This document shows positions 15,249 through 23,428 of a stretch of 64,000 bases of DNA, piece after piece (positions within the stretch are counted from its first letter, which is position 1; each line of letters opens with the position of its first letter). The DNA is from Desulfurivibrio sp044068515. GTDB lineage: Bacteria; Desulfobacterota; Desulfobulbia; Desulfobulbales; Desulfurivibrionaceae. Location of the stretch: contig NZ_JBIPKI010000006.1 in the NCBI RefSeq assembly GCF_044068515.1, forward strand, positions 18,270 through 82,269, given 5' to 3'. Made by a program: the position numbers and the translations under genes. The notes beneath the pieces were generated by a model. It was not told the DNA's origin, ran no database searches, and saw only the letters and a list, made by a program, of their open reading frames with translations.

Positions 15249-15759
15249 TTTTCGGTTTTTTCCTTTTTTTGCGGCGGGGGCTCAGATTGAGGGTCATGTA
15301 GACATGTTCCTGGATGTTGCCGAAACCGAGCTTGGTGAAGAAGCGGATGCCCGCCTGGTTGTCGGCGTCGGTATCGACGATGATCATCCGGACCCCCTGG
15401 GCCCGCATCCGCCGCTTCATTTCCTTGAACAGCCGTTCCCCGACCCGGAGCTTCTGGGCCCCCGGACAGACTCCGAGCCAGACCAGGTAGCCGTATTTCC
15501 AGGCCGAATGCTGCTTTTCCACCGTGGTGCCGAGGGCGAAGCCGACGGTTCGGCCGTCGCGTTCCGCCACCAGGCAGAGTTCCGAGTCGCTGTTGAACAT
15601 TGAAATCACCTCGTACTCATCCCAGGTGCGATAAAGGCTGGGGGAGTACTCGGCGGTGAAGACCACCTCGCCGATATGAAAGACCTCGGCGAGATCATCG
15701 ACGTTCATCTCGCGGATGCAGAGAGCTTTGTTGCCCGGGGTTTGGTCGCAGATAGTCAT
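15232..15759 (-). CDS. GNAT-family N-acetyltransferase
   Basis: 175 residues. The N-terminal part (LCIREMNVDDLAEVFHIGE) is the usual beta1-alpha1 start. The acetyl-CoA loop is degenerate but recognisable around VCPGAQKLRVGERLF, in place of QxxGxG/A. The C-terminal half has MIIVDTDADNQAGIRFFTKL and the GF turn typical of RimI-like GNAT folds. The tail is very basic (PRRKKRKKPKN). The substrate is unknown; a protein or small amine target is possible. It is the first gene of the minus-strand GNAT-M20-mltC row. Confidence 0.85.
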   Translation of the reverse strand: MTICDQTPGNKALCIREMNVDDLAEVFHIGEVVFTAEYSPSLYRTWDEYEVISMFNSDSELCLVAERDGRTVGFALGTTVEKQHSAWKYGYLVWLGVCPGAQKLRVGERLFKEMKRRMRAQGVRMIIVDTDADNQAGIRFFTKLGFGNIQEHVYMTLNLSPRRKKRKKPKNDFCS

Positions 15760-15873
15760 GGCGCGGTCAGGAGGGGTTCAGGGGCATCGGGGAAGCATGG
15801 TTGAGCTTCCCGACTTTACCATGATGCCCGGCAAGGGGAAAGGTGATAATCGGCGGTCTGATGGTCATAAAAC

Positions 15874-15904
15874 TTGAAAAGATCGGCGGAAAATGGGCTA
15901 TAAT
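15874..15904 (+). promoter_or_regulatory. promoter candidate with perfect -10
   Basis: TTGAAA and TATAAT are 19 nt apart, upstream of the gene at 16149 with a leader of about 240 nt. The 15760-16148 gap holds this promoter and otherwise GC-rich sequence in which I see no gene. Confidence 0.5.
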
Positions 15905-16148
15905 TGAAACAGGTGCGATGGTTTGAGTACTCGGTCCGCGGGTTTGCTGACCCCGGTTCAGCGGCCCCGCCGCCGGGCCGGAAATTACCACAAAGACGGA
16001 ATTGCCGGGCGCGGATCGGTATCGCCGGAGCGGAGTCGCCGGTCCTGCTGCGACCGGGGTTGACAGGGAACTAGCCGCCGGTAATGATCAACCAGGGGAA
16101 TAACTCCCGGCGCCTGCCCGCCTAACCGGCGCAACAAGGAAAAGGTTT

Positions 16149-16922
16149 ATGAGTACACAGCAGCCCGGCCTGGAAGATATTATGGCCGCCGAACTCAAGC
16201 AGGAAATCGCCGGCCGTTATTTCGGTTTCCGCAAGCTGATCGAGGAAGACAGCCGGGATTATGCCCAGTTGGCCCGGCAGCACTCCTTTATTCTCGAAAA
16301 ACGGATCAGTTTCGATCTGATTCGAATCTATCTGCTTTTGCGCCAGGAAGAATTGATCCAGCAATTCCTTGACCTGGTCGGGCTCAACGAGCGACTGTTC
16401 TATGATCCCTATCTGCTGGAGTCGCCCACCATCCGGCAACGGGTGCTCGAATGCCAGCGCTTCAAGGGCTGGACCAGGAAGAGGCGCTTCAGCCGTTATT
16501 TCTTCTCCTGCTACGAAAATCTGACTTTTCACGTCAAGGTGTATAACGGCAAATTAAAAGAGCTGGCCAAGTTTCAGGGCGATATTGCCGCCGAGATCGA
16601 GGTTTTCTATAAACAGAACAATATCAGCGCCATTCTCTCTTTTCTCCGTTCACTGGGGGACAAGCAGGCCACCGGAGCCATGCAGGGCGGCATGGAAGTG
16701 GGGCTGGCCGAGGAACTGGACAGCAAGCTGCTGATCAAACCTCCGGCGCCGATTGAAAAGCTTTTGCCGCTGATCAAACCGTTGCCGCCGTTGAAGGAGG
16801 TCAAGGGCCCGCTGAAACGGCTGGTCAAGGAGGCTTACCGGCAACAGACCCCGGAAACCCTGGCGATGTTCGCCTTCAACAGCACCCCCTGCCAGGAGCG
16901 GGAGAATCAGTTGGAGTTCTGA
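16149..16922 (+). CDS. conserved-looking cytoplasmic protein of unknown function
   Basis: 257 residues, no signal peptide or membrane helix. It is largely helical and rich in charged residues (AELKQEIAGRYFGFRKLIEE near residues 14-33), with a basic patch FKGWTRKRRFSRYF near 105-118. A Pro/Leu/Lys-rich hinge lies near 200-215, and the C-terminal part contains KRLVKEAYRQQTPETLAMF. AAGGAAAAGG precedes the ATG. It stands alone behind its own promoter, with a short hairpin after its stop. I do not recognise the family and propose no function. Confidence 0.7.
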   Translation: MSTQQPGLEDIMAAELKQEIAGRYFGFRKLIEEDSRDYAQLARQHSFILEKRISFDLIRIYLLLRQEELIQQFLDLVGLNERLFYDPYLLESPTIRQRVLECQRFKGWTRKRRFSRYFFSCYENLTFHVKVYNGKLKELAKFQGDIAAEIEVFYKQNNISAILSFLRSLGDKQATGAMQGGMEVGLAEELDSKLLIKPPAPIEKLLPLIKPLPPLKEVKGPLKRLVKEAYRQQTPETLAMFAFNSTPCQERENQLEF

Positions 16923-17059
16923 GTTTGCCTGCCGGATAACCGGCAAAAAGCCCGGAAACACTTTGTTCGCCGCGTCCTTCTCTGTTATATTACGAAAATT
17001 CCAGCACGGCTACTTTGCTCGAGGAAGCCGATAACCACAAGCAGGAGGGGAGGTTTGTT

Positions 17060-17425
17060 ATGAGTGGATTCGATCTTTTAAGAAAAGTGCTGCTGATGTC
17101 GGTGGTGGCGGGTTTACTGTTGCCGGTAATGACCGGTTGTAAGCGGGCCCCGCAAGAAGAGGCTCCGGCCCCGGCTCCGGCCCCGCCGGTGGTCGAGGAA
17201 CCGGTAATTGAAGAGGCCCCGGCTCCACCCGCCCCGGCTTACGGCGTTCCCCCGGCCCCGGAAGCTCCCCCCGCCCCGGAGGTTGAGCAACCCCCGGCTG
17301 AGGAGATCATTGAAGAACCTGCCCCGCCGGCGGCTCCCGGCTATGGGGTCCCGCCGGCGCCTCCCGCCCCGGCTACCGGCGGTTATGGCTTGCCCCCCGC
17401 GCCGGGTGGAGGTTATGGTCGCTGA
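17060..17425 (+). CDS. Pro/Ala-rich lipoprotein of low complexity
   Basis: 121 residues from the ATG at 17060, chosen for the strong GGAGGGGAGG upstream. A signal peptide ends in VMTGC, giving a lipid-anchored Cys near residue 27. The rest is almost only Pro, Ala, Glu and Gly, with loosely repeated units such as AYGVPPAPEAPP, GYGVPPAPPAP and GYGLPPAPGGGYGR. The acidic middle alternates with Pro, giving an extended rod-like chain that may span part of the periplasm. It ends 63 nt before selA but need not be functionally linked. The family is not recognised. Confidence 0.7.
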   Translation: MSGFDLLRKVLLMSVVAGLLLPVMTGCKRAPQEEAPAPAPAPPVVEEPVIEEAPAPPAPAYGVPPAPEAPPAPEVEQPPAEEIIEEPAPPAAPGYGVPPAPPAPATGGYGLPPAPGGGYGR

Positions 17426-17488
17426 CGGTCCAGCGGCAACCGCTGGCAGCCCGGGAGCCGATTCGGAAAAAATTGACTGGGAGCAGCT

Positions 17489-18922
17489 ATGACCATCCCT
17501 GTATCCGCCGCTTCGGCGGCGGTGGAAGCCCAGGCTCTGTTGCGGGCCATTCCCAAGGTTGATGAAGCCCTGGCCTGGCTGAGCCCTGCCGGTTCCTCGG
17601 CCGCCGCTCCGGCCCGGCTGACCAAAATCGTGGTCCGCCAAATCCTGGCGGAGTGCCGCCGGGATATTCTGGCCGGCCGGTTGCGGCGGCCCGAGGAGTT
17701 GAGCCGGGAGCGGCTGCTGCCCCGGCTGGCCGGGCGTCTGGCTGCCCGCTTGCGTCCCAATTTCCGGCCGGTGATCAATGCCACCGGGGTGGTGGTGCAT
17801 ACCAACCTGGGCCGCTCCCTGCTGCCGGAGACGGCCGCGGCCAACCTGGCGGCGGTGGCCTTCCGTTATTCCAACCTGGAATTAGATCTCGAGACCGGCA
17901 AGCGGGGCAGTCGCTACTCCCTGGTGGAAAATCTGCTCTGCGAGCTGACCGGGGCCGAAGCCGGCCTGGTGGTCAACAACAATGCCGCCGCCGTTCTGCT
18001 GGTCCTGCAAACCCTGGCCGCCGGCCGCGAGGTCGTGGTTTCCCGGGGGCAGCTGGTGGAAATCGGCGGCTCCTTCCGGATCCCCGAGGTCATGGCCCGC
18101 AGCGGAGCGAGGCTGGTCGAGGTCGGCGCCACCAATCGCACCCATCTGCGCGATTATGAACGAGCCATTGGGGCGGATACCGCCCTGCTGCTCAAGGTCC
18201 ATACCAGCAACTACCGGATCAGCGGCTTCACTGCCGAAGTCGCCGCCGGCGAACTGGTGGAGCTGGCCGCCCGTTATGACCTGCCGGTCATGGAAGACCT
18301 GGGCAGCGGTTCCCTGCTGGATTTTTCCCGTTACGGCCTCGAGAAGGAGCCCACCGTCCAGGAAGTGTTGAAAGCCGGGGTGGATGTGGTCACCTTCAGC
18401 GGCGACAAGCTCCTGGGCGGCCCCCAGGCCGGTTTGATCCTGGGCCGGCGGGCCATCATCGAGCAGGTCAAGAAAAACCCCCTCAACCGGGCCCTGCGGA
18501 TCGACAAATTCACCCTGGCCGCCCTGGAATCGGTTTTGCGCCTCTATTTCGACGAAGAGCAGGCCCGGGCGGAGATCCCCACCCTGCGGATGCTGACCAC
18601 CCCCTATGCCGAGGTGCGGCGCCGGGCCAACCGGCTGCGCCGGCGCCTTAAGGATCTGCCGCCCGAGAGTTGCGGCCTGGAGCTGGTCCGGGTCAATTCC
18701 CGGGTCGGCGGCGGCTCCTTGCCGGAAATGCCCCTGCCCAGCTGCGCCTTGGCCCTCAATCCCCGCAAGCTCAGTCTCAACCAGTTGGAAAAGTCCCTGC
18801 GGAGAGCGGCGATTCCGGTAATCGGGCGCATTGAGAACGACCGCCTGCTGCTCGATCTGCGCACCGTGGCCGACCGGGAGGTGGCCGAGTTGGCTGCCAT
18901 TCTGCGGGAGGTACTGGCATGA
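17489..18922 (+). CDS. selA: L-seryl-tRNA(Sec) selenium transferase
   Basis: 477 residues, near the usual ~460. SelA is a PLP enzyme that converts Ser-tRNA(Sec) to Sec-tRNA(Sec) using selenophosphate. Family marks include RPVINATGVVVHTNLGRSLL (about residues 92-111), YSNLELDLETGKRGSRY near 128, and the PLP-lysine motif TFSGDKLLGGPQAG near 300-313. The C-terminal part has RVGGGSLPEMPLPS. It overlaps the following gene by 4 nt. Its presence means UGA can be read as selenocysteine in this organism, which supports the selenoprotein reading at 11432-11842. selB, selC and selD are not in the window. Confidence 0.95.
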   Translation: MTIPVSAASAAVEAQALLRAIPKVDEALAWLSPAGSSAAAPARLTKIVVRQILAECRRDILAGRLRRPEELSRERLLPRLAGRLAARLRPNFRPVINATGVVVHTNLGRSLLPETAAANLAAVAFRYSNLELDLETGKRGSRYSLVENLLCELTGAEAGLVVNNNAAAVLLVLQTLAAGREVVVSRGQLVEIGGSFRIPEVMARSGARLVEVGATNRTHLRDYERAIGADTALLLKVHTSNYRISGFTAEVAAGELVELAARYDLPVMEDLGSGSLLDFSRYGLEKEPTVQEVLKAGVDVVTFSGDKLLGGPQAGLILGRRAIIEQVKKNPLNRALRIDKFTLAALESVLRLYFDEEQARAEIPTLRMLTTPYAEVRRRANRLRRRLKDLPPESCGLELVRVNSRVGGGSLPEMPLPSCALALNPRKLSLNQLEKSLRRAAIPVIGRIENDRLLLDLRTVADREVAELAAILREVLA

Positions 18923-20661
18923 GCTTCCCGCTTTATGGGGCGGACCAGGACGGGGGGACCGATCCCGTTACCGGTCTGCCCGGGGCGGCGCGGCTGGCGG
19001 CGGATCTGGCGGCCCGCATGCCGGCAGACCGGCAGGAGAGCAATGGGCGTCGGCAGGGCGAGGACTTCCTGCTGCTGCTGGAGATCTATCCCCAGGCTCG
19101 GGATGCCGAGCGGGGGTTGACCGCCATTCAGCGGGCCGGCGCTTACCTGCAGTCGCTGTTCGGGAGCTCCACCCCGCTCTATTCCTTGGGGCTGGGGGTT
19201 TTCGCCCTCCTCTGGTCCCGGGTTTCGCCGGAAGAATCACGCCATATGGCGGACATGCTGCTGCGTCGGCTGCGGCGGGAGGAATTCGGCCGGGCCCATG
19301 CCGGCTTGACCTCATTGCGCGGCGGGGCCAAACTGACCGCCGCCCGCTTGGTCACGGAAGCCTGGCAGGCGCTGGCGGTGGCCCGTCGGCGCGGGCCCTT
19401 TGGTCTTTGCGTCGCCGGCGCCGAAAGAATTTTCCCCCCCCTGGCCCCCGGCGATCGGGCTCGGCTCGGCCGGCTCTGGAGGGGCCGGGAACGCTTTGCC
19501 CTGCTGCTGATTCGCCAGGACCAGGTGGCCTTGAGCAATCATTTCAGCAAGCGGGTGCGTGCGGCCCTGATCCCGGATAGCGAGGTTCTTTTTCTCAGCC
19601 AGCGGGAAAGCATGGTTTATCTTGACGGAGCCGATGAAGCGGCAGCCCGCCGCTGGCTGGAGGAATTCCGCCACCGGATGGAGCAATCCAGCGGCAGCAC
19701 TTTCTCCACCGGCATCGCCCTTTACCCCTGTTTGAGCTACCGCAAGTCGCAAATTCCCCTCAATTGCCGCAAGGCCTTGCGGCATGCCGAACTGCTGGGG
19801 CCTGACTCTCTGGCGGTTTTTAACGGCATCAGCCTCAATATCAGCGGCGATGCCTACTACAACGAGGGTGATATCCGCCGGGCAGTGGCCGAGTATCGGC
19901 AGGGCCTGGCTCTGGATCCGGCTAATGTCAACCTGCTCAACAGCCTGGGAGTGGCCCTGGTCCAGCTCAACCAGACCAAACCGGCCCTGGCCGCCTTCGA
20001 AAAGGCGCTGCAAATAGACCCAGCCAGCTTCATGGCTCTCTGCAACCTGGGTTTCGCCCATCTTTCCTCCGCTCGGGATGACCGGGCCATTGCCTGTTTT
20101 GAGCAGGCCCTGACCGTCAACGGCTGCTCCTTTGATCTGCTCCTCCAGCTGGGTAAGCTCTATTGTCGGCGGCGGCGTTATCCCGAAGCGGTAGCCCTGC
20201 TGCGGCGCTGCGTGGATGACCATGGGGTCGAGGAGCGCCGCAACGCCGACCTGGCCGCCGCTCATCGTCTGCTGGGCCGGGCCCTGCTGGGCCTGGAGCA
20301 GCCTCGCCCGGCCATGGAGGCGGTGCAGAAGGCCTTGAGCCTCAATCCCAGGGATACCGAGGCCCTGAGCCTGCTGGGCGAACTCTATCTCATCAACGGC
20401 GAGGGGGATGACATTGCCCTGTCGCTTTGCCATCAGGCGGTGGAAATGGATGGCAAGCGGGGCGAGAGCTGGCGGCGCCTGGGCTGGGTCCAATGGCGCC
20501 AGGGCAAGGCTGTTGAGGCGGAGGCCTCCCTGCGCCAGGGCTTGCGGCTCAGTCGGCGCGATCCTCTGGCCGCCTCCTGGCTGGGGCGGATCTACGAAGA
20601 ACAGGGCCGCCATCGCCAGGCTCGCCAGATGTACGCCCGAGCCCAGCGTTGGCAGGGCTGA
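18919..20661 (+). CDS. GGDEF-like domain plus TPR protein, co-transcribed with selA
   Basis: 580 residues. The N-terminus DPVTGLPGAARLAADLA resembles the start of GGDEF domains. The region to about 300 looks like one or two degenerate cyclase folds: a FSTGIALYP stretch is present, but no GGDEF or active-site signature is visible. From about residue 310 there are five or more TPR units (AYYNEGDIRRAVAEYRQGL, then NLLNSLGVALVQLNQTKPAL and LCNLGFAHLSSARDDRAI). It is therefore unlikely to make c-di-GMP and more likely a scaffold. It overlaps selA by 4 nt. Its stop codon lies in the arm of a long inverted repeat. The function is unknown. Confidence 0.7.
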   Translation: MSFPLYGADQDGGTDPVTGLPGAARLAADLAARMPADRQESNGRRQGEDFLLLLEIYPQARDAERGLTAIQRAGAYLQSLFGSSTPLYSLGLGVFALLWSRVSPEESRHMADMLLRRLRREEFGRAHAGLTSLRGGAKLTAARLVTEAWQALAVARRRGPFGLCVAGAERIFPPLAPGDRARLGRLWRGRERFALLLIRQDQVALSNHFSKRVRAALIPDSEVLFLSQRESMVYLDGADEAAARRWLEEFRHRMEQSSGSTFSTGIALYPCLSYRKSQIPLNCRKALRHAELLGPDSLAVFNGISLNISGDAYYNEGDIRRAVAEYRQGLALDPANVNLLNSLGVALVQLNQTKPALAAFEKALQIDPASFMALCNLGFAHLSSARDDRAIACFEQALTVNGCSFDLLLQLGKLYCRRRRYPEAVALLRRCVDDHGVEERRNADLAAAHRLLGRALLGLEQPRPAMEAVQKALSLNPRDTEALSLLGELYLINGEGDDIALSLCHQAVEMDGKRGESWRRLGWVQWRQGKAVEAEASLRQGLRLSRRDPLAASWLGRIYEEQGRHRQARQMYARAQRWQG

Positions 20662-20766
20662 AAGTCCGCCGGGACCGTATTTTGGCACGATCAGGTCCGG
20701 CGGTATACCGGGGTATGGCCGGCCGGACCTGCTTGCCTCAAGCTGCGGCCCCGGCGGACTTTCAGC
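20657..20766. repeat. long inverted repeat with 17-bp perfect arms
   Basis: The arms are 20657-20673 and 20750-20766 and match as perfect reverse complements (GCTGAAAGTCCGCCGGG). The 76-nt interior has its own dyad (CAGGTCCGG with CCGGACCTG). The left arm includes the TGA of the preceding gene. There is no T run after it, so it is not a simple terminator. It may be a stable 3' mRNA structure or the relic of a small palindromic element. Confidence 0.7.
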
Positions 20767-20838
20767 TTGGCCGGCAAGCCGTTAAGCGGATAGAGAGAAG
20801 CTTTCTTTAATTCAAATAATCAGTTTTTGAGGGGAATT

Positions 20839-21525
20839 ATGATGAAAATTACCAAGGCCGGGATGGTCGATGAGCGGCAGCAATACTCCCTGGACAATTT
20901 CAAGGTGGGCGACTCCTGGCGCTTGTTCCGGATCATGGGGGAGTTTGTTGACGGTTTCGACACCCTGGCCAGCATCGGCCGGCCGGCGGTATCGATCTTC
21001 GGTTCGGCCCGAACCCCCATGGAAGACAAGTATTTTGCCTTGACCGATAAGATCGCCCAGGATCTGGCCCGGGCCGGCTACGCCATCATCACCGGGGGCG
21101 GGCCGGGGATCATGGCCGCCGCCAACAAGGGGGCGGCGGTGGCGGAGGGCATGTCCATCGGGCTCAACATCAATCTGCCCTTCGAGCAGGATCCCAATCC
21201 CTTCACCAATGTCCCGCTCCATTTCAAATACTTTTTCGTCCGCAAGGTCATGTTCATCAAGTACTCCATGGCCTTCATCGGGATGCCCGGCGGTTTCGGC
21301 ACCCTGGACGAGCTTTTCGAGTCCCTGACCCTGATGCAGACGCGCCGGATCAAGGCCTTCCCGGTCATTCTGGTCGGCTCCGATTTCTGGGGCGGCCTGG
21401 TGGACTGGATTAAGGAAAAAATGCTGGCCGTCGGCAATATCGATGCCGACGACATGCTCTATTTCCAGGTGATGGACGATCCCGACGAAGTGGTCCGCTA
21501 TATCAAGCGTACCGTGGTTCTGTAG
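20839..21525 (+). CDS. LOG-family nucleotide 5'-monophosphate phosphoribohydrolase (TIGR00730-like)
   Basis: About 228 residues. The family marks GSARTP, GGGPGIMAAANKGA (near residue 88) and PGGFGTLDELFE (near 155) are all present. LOG proteins hydrolyse nucleotide monophosphates such as AMP or cytokinin nucleotides to the base and ribose phosphate; many were once mislabelled lysine decarboxylases. Tandem ATGs at 20839 and 20842 both lie behind GAGGGG; the second has the better spacing. It stands between the long inverted repeat and the PEBP-like gene. The physiological substrate is unknown. Confidence 0.88.
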   Translation: MMKITKAGMVDERQQYSLDNFKVGDSWRLFRIMGEFVDGFDTLASIGRPAVSIFGSARTPMEDKYFALTDKIAQDLARAGYAIITGGGPGIMAAANKGAAVAEGMSIGLNINLPFEQDPNPFTNVPLHFKYFFVRKVMFIKYSMAFIGMPGGFGTLDELFESLTLMQTRRIKAFPVILVGSDFWGGLVDWIKEKMLAVGNIDADDMLYFQVMDDPDEVVRYIKRTVVL

Positions 21526-21588
21526 CCTGATCGGCCAAAGGCTTGCCGGCCCTTGCGGCTGAACGGTGATTTAAACCGGAGGTGTGCC

Positions 21589-22047
21589 ATGCAACTGACC
21601 AGTCCCGCTTTTGCCCACGACTCCTCGATTCCGGCCCGTTATACCTGCGACGGCGACAACATCAACCCGCCCCTGGTGATCGCCGGGGTGCCGGAGCAGG
21701 CCGTGAGCCTGGTGTTGATCATGGATGATCCCGACGTGCCCAGCCATTTGCGGGCTGACGGGATGTGGGATCACTGGGTGGTCTATAATATCCCGCCCGG
21801 GGTCCGGACCGTCGCCGAAAATTCGGAGCCGCCCGGCGTGCCGGGGCAGGGAACCGCCGGCAATCGGAAATATTACGGCCCCTGCCCGCCGGATCGCGAA
21901 CACCGTTATTTTTTCAAGCTTTTTGCCCTGGACTGTGAACTTGAGTTGGCGGCAGGAGCGAGCAAGGCCCAAGTGGAAGAAGCCATGGCCGGTCATATTA
22001 TGGCCCAGGCCGAACTGATGGGCCGCTATGACCGGCGCAACAGATAA
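21589..22047 (+). CDS. YbhB/YbcL-type PEBP-like protein
   Basis: 152 residues, the usual length. It starts MQLTSPAFAHDSSIPARYTC, the standard opening of the bacterial Raf-kinase-inhibitor-like family. LVLIMDDPDVP near residue 47 and DHWVVYNIPP near 66 form the ligand pocket, and YYGPCPPDREHRYFFKLFAL near 102 is the second signature. GGAGGTG precedes the ATG. There is no signal peptide, so it acts in the cytoplasm like YbhB. The biochemical role of these proteins in bacteria is not settled. Its end overlaps the convergent DUF945 gene by 22 nt. Confidence 0.9.
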   Translation: MQLTSPAFAHDSSIPARYTCDGDNINPPLVIAGVPEQAVSLVLIMDDPDVPSHLRADGMWDHWVVYNIPPGVRTVAENSEPPGVPGQGTAGNRKYYGPCPPDREHRYFFKLFALDCELELAAGASKAQVEEAMAGHIMAQAELMGRYDRRNR

Positions 22048-23378
22048 AACAGGGCCTGAATGGGGGCGGGCCGGTCGTTGATTTCCAACTCGCCCTCCTG
22101 GTAACGAAGGCTGAAGCTGACCAGGTCGCTGCCGTCCGGGGGCGGCAGATAGCCCCGGCGCCGCAGGGCCGCCAGCGGATCCCTTCCCCGGTCCGTTAAG
22201 TCAGGGCCGGGATTGGCTCCGGGCTCGGGCTGCGGCCACTGCTGGTAGTCCGCGAACATGTTTTCCGGCAGGGTTTCCGGGGCCTTAGCTTCCGCTTCCA
22301 GGCGCAGGCCGGAAATCAACATGATCGGATGAAAAAGCCGGGCCTCATCCCTGCCCTGATAGGCCAGACGCAGGCGGCCCTCAGCGGTCCCGTGGGAAGT
22401 ATCGAGCCGGAGCTCGGCGATTTCCAGGACCGGGGACTTGCCCAGCAGCCGGGGCAGGGCTTCCACCAGGGTTTGGGCGACGGCAGGCGGGATTTCCCGG
22501 CCCCCTCCGCCCCCCAGCAATTGCGGCCACCAGGGGGCCACCCCCAGCAGTTCCCCGCCCGCCCGCTGATCAAGATTGCGCCAGGCAATTTCCAGCTTCA
22601 AGGGCCCATGTTCGCTGCCGCCGGTATGGATCCGGCTCAGCACCATTTGCTGGCTGCCTGCCAGGGTCCCGCCTCCCGCCCCGTCATCCTCCCGCCGATA
22701 GTTGAAAAGCAGGCTGATTCCCTTGATTTCCAGTAAGCTGGGCGGCTCAGGTCCCTGGTCGGCTGACCGCAGGGCCAGACCGGGGGACCGCAGCTCGCCC
22801 CGCATGCTGTGCAGATTGGCGGGGAAGAGCAGGTGGCCCTCCAACTGCCGCCAGCTCACGGAGAGTTGCCGGGCTCCCGCTTGCCAGTCCTGGTATCCTG
22901 GTGCAAGGCGGAAAAAAGTTTCGGCCCGGCCGCCCAGAGTTATGGTCGTGTTGGCATGGAATACATTGACCGGGGCCGGGGCGGCCGCCAGCTGGCCGGG
23001 ATTGGGCAGGGAAGAAGGGGCAACCAGCCGGGAGTCGATGGCGGCCAGCAGCGGTTTGAACCGATCTCCGGATCCGTGGGGGCGGCCGGCCAGCGGCAGG
23101 GGACCGTGCCAGATGCGATGGCTGATAATCAAAGGCCCAGCGGCCGGCAGCGCAAGGCGCAGTTCGGTGAGGGCCCGCGAGGAAAACCACCCCCGCCGGT
23201 ATTCCAGCAGGCTGAGCTCGATTCCCGCCTGGCCGTTGAGTTCGGCCACCGTGCGGGCCATATGTTCCTCGCCCTTGATCCCCAACCAGGAGGAGGCCGC
23301 CGCCAACAGCAGCAGGGCGCTGCAAATCGGCAGGGCCAGAACCAGCAGAATTTTTCTGAACTTGGGGTGATTGGTCAT
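22026..23378 (-). CDS. DUF945 (YdgA/YihF-like) envelope protein
   Basis: 450 residues with one N-terminal membrane anchor (ILLVLALPICSALLLLAAAS, about residues 10-29), after which the chain lies in the periplasm. The next stretch, SWLGIKGEEHMARTVAELN then EYRRGWFSSRALTELRL, is the typical start of YdgA-like DUF945 proteins. The rest is beta-rich, with several Gly/Pro-rich linkers (a GGGGGRE run near 285). YdgA has been linked to maintenance of a high-molecular-weight membrane complex, but no biochemical activity is established. The gene overlaps the PEBP gene tail to tail. Confidence 0.72.
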   Translation of the reverse strand: MTNHPKFRKILLVLALPICSALLLLAAASSWLGIKGEEHMARTVAELNGQAGIELSLLEYRRGWFSSRALTELRLALPAAGPLIISHRIWHGPLPLAGRPHGSGDRFKPLLAAIDSRLVAPSSLPNPGQLAAAPAPVNVFHANTTITLGGRAETFFRLAPGYQDWQAGARQLSVSWRQLEGHLLFPANLHSMRGELRSPGLALRSADQGPEPPSLLEIKGISLLFNYRREDDGAGGGTLAGSQQMVLSRIHTGGSEHGPLKLEIAWRNLDQRAGGELLGVAPWWPQLLGGGGGREIPPAVAQTLVEALPRLLGKSPVLEIAELRLDTSHGTAEGRLRLAYQGRDEARLFHPIMLISGLRLEAEAKAPETLPENMFADYQQWPQPEPGANPGPDLTDRGRDPLAALRRRGYLPPPDGSDLVSFSLRYQEGELEINDRPAPIQALFYLLRRS

Positions 23379-23428
23379 GGCTGGTGCCTGGGGCGTTTGT
23401 CCCGTTTAAGGCTCAATAAATGTCGATT

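Noticed and set aside
16923..16955. Terminator after the gene at 16149
   Set aside because: A GCCGG/CCGGC stem exists but is followed by A rather than T on the plus strand.
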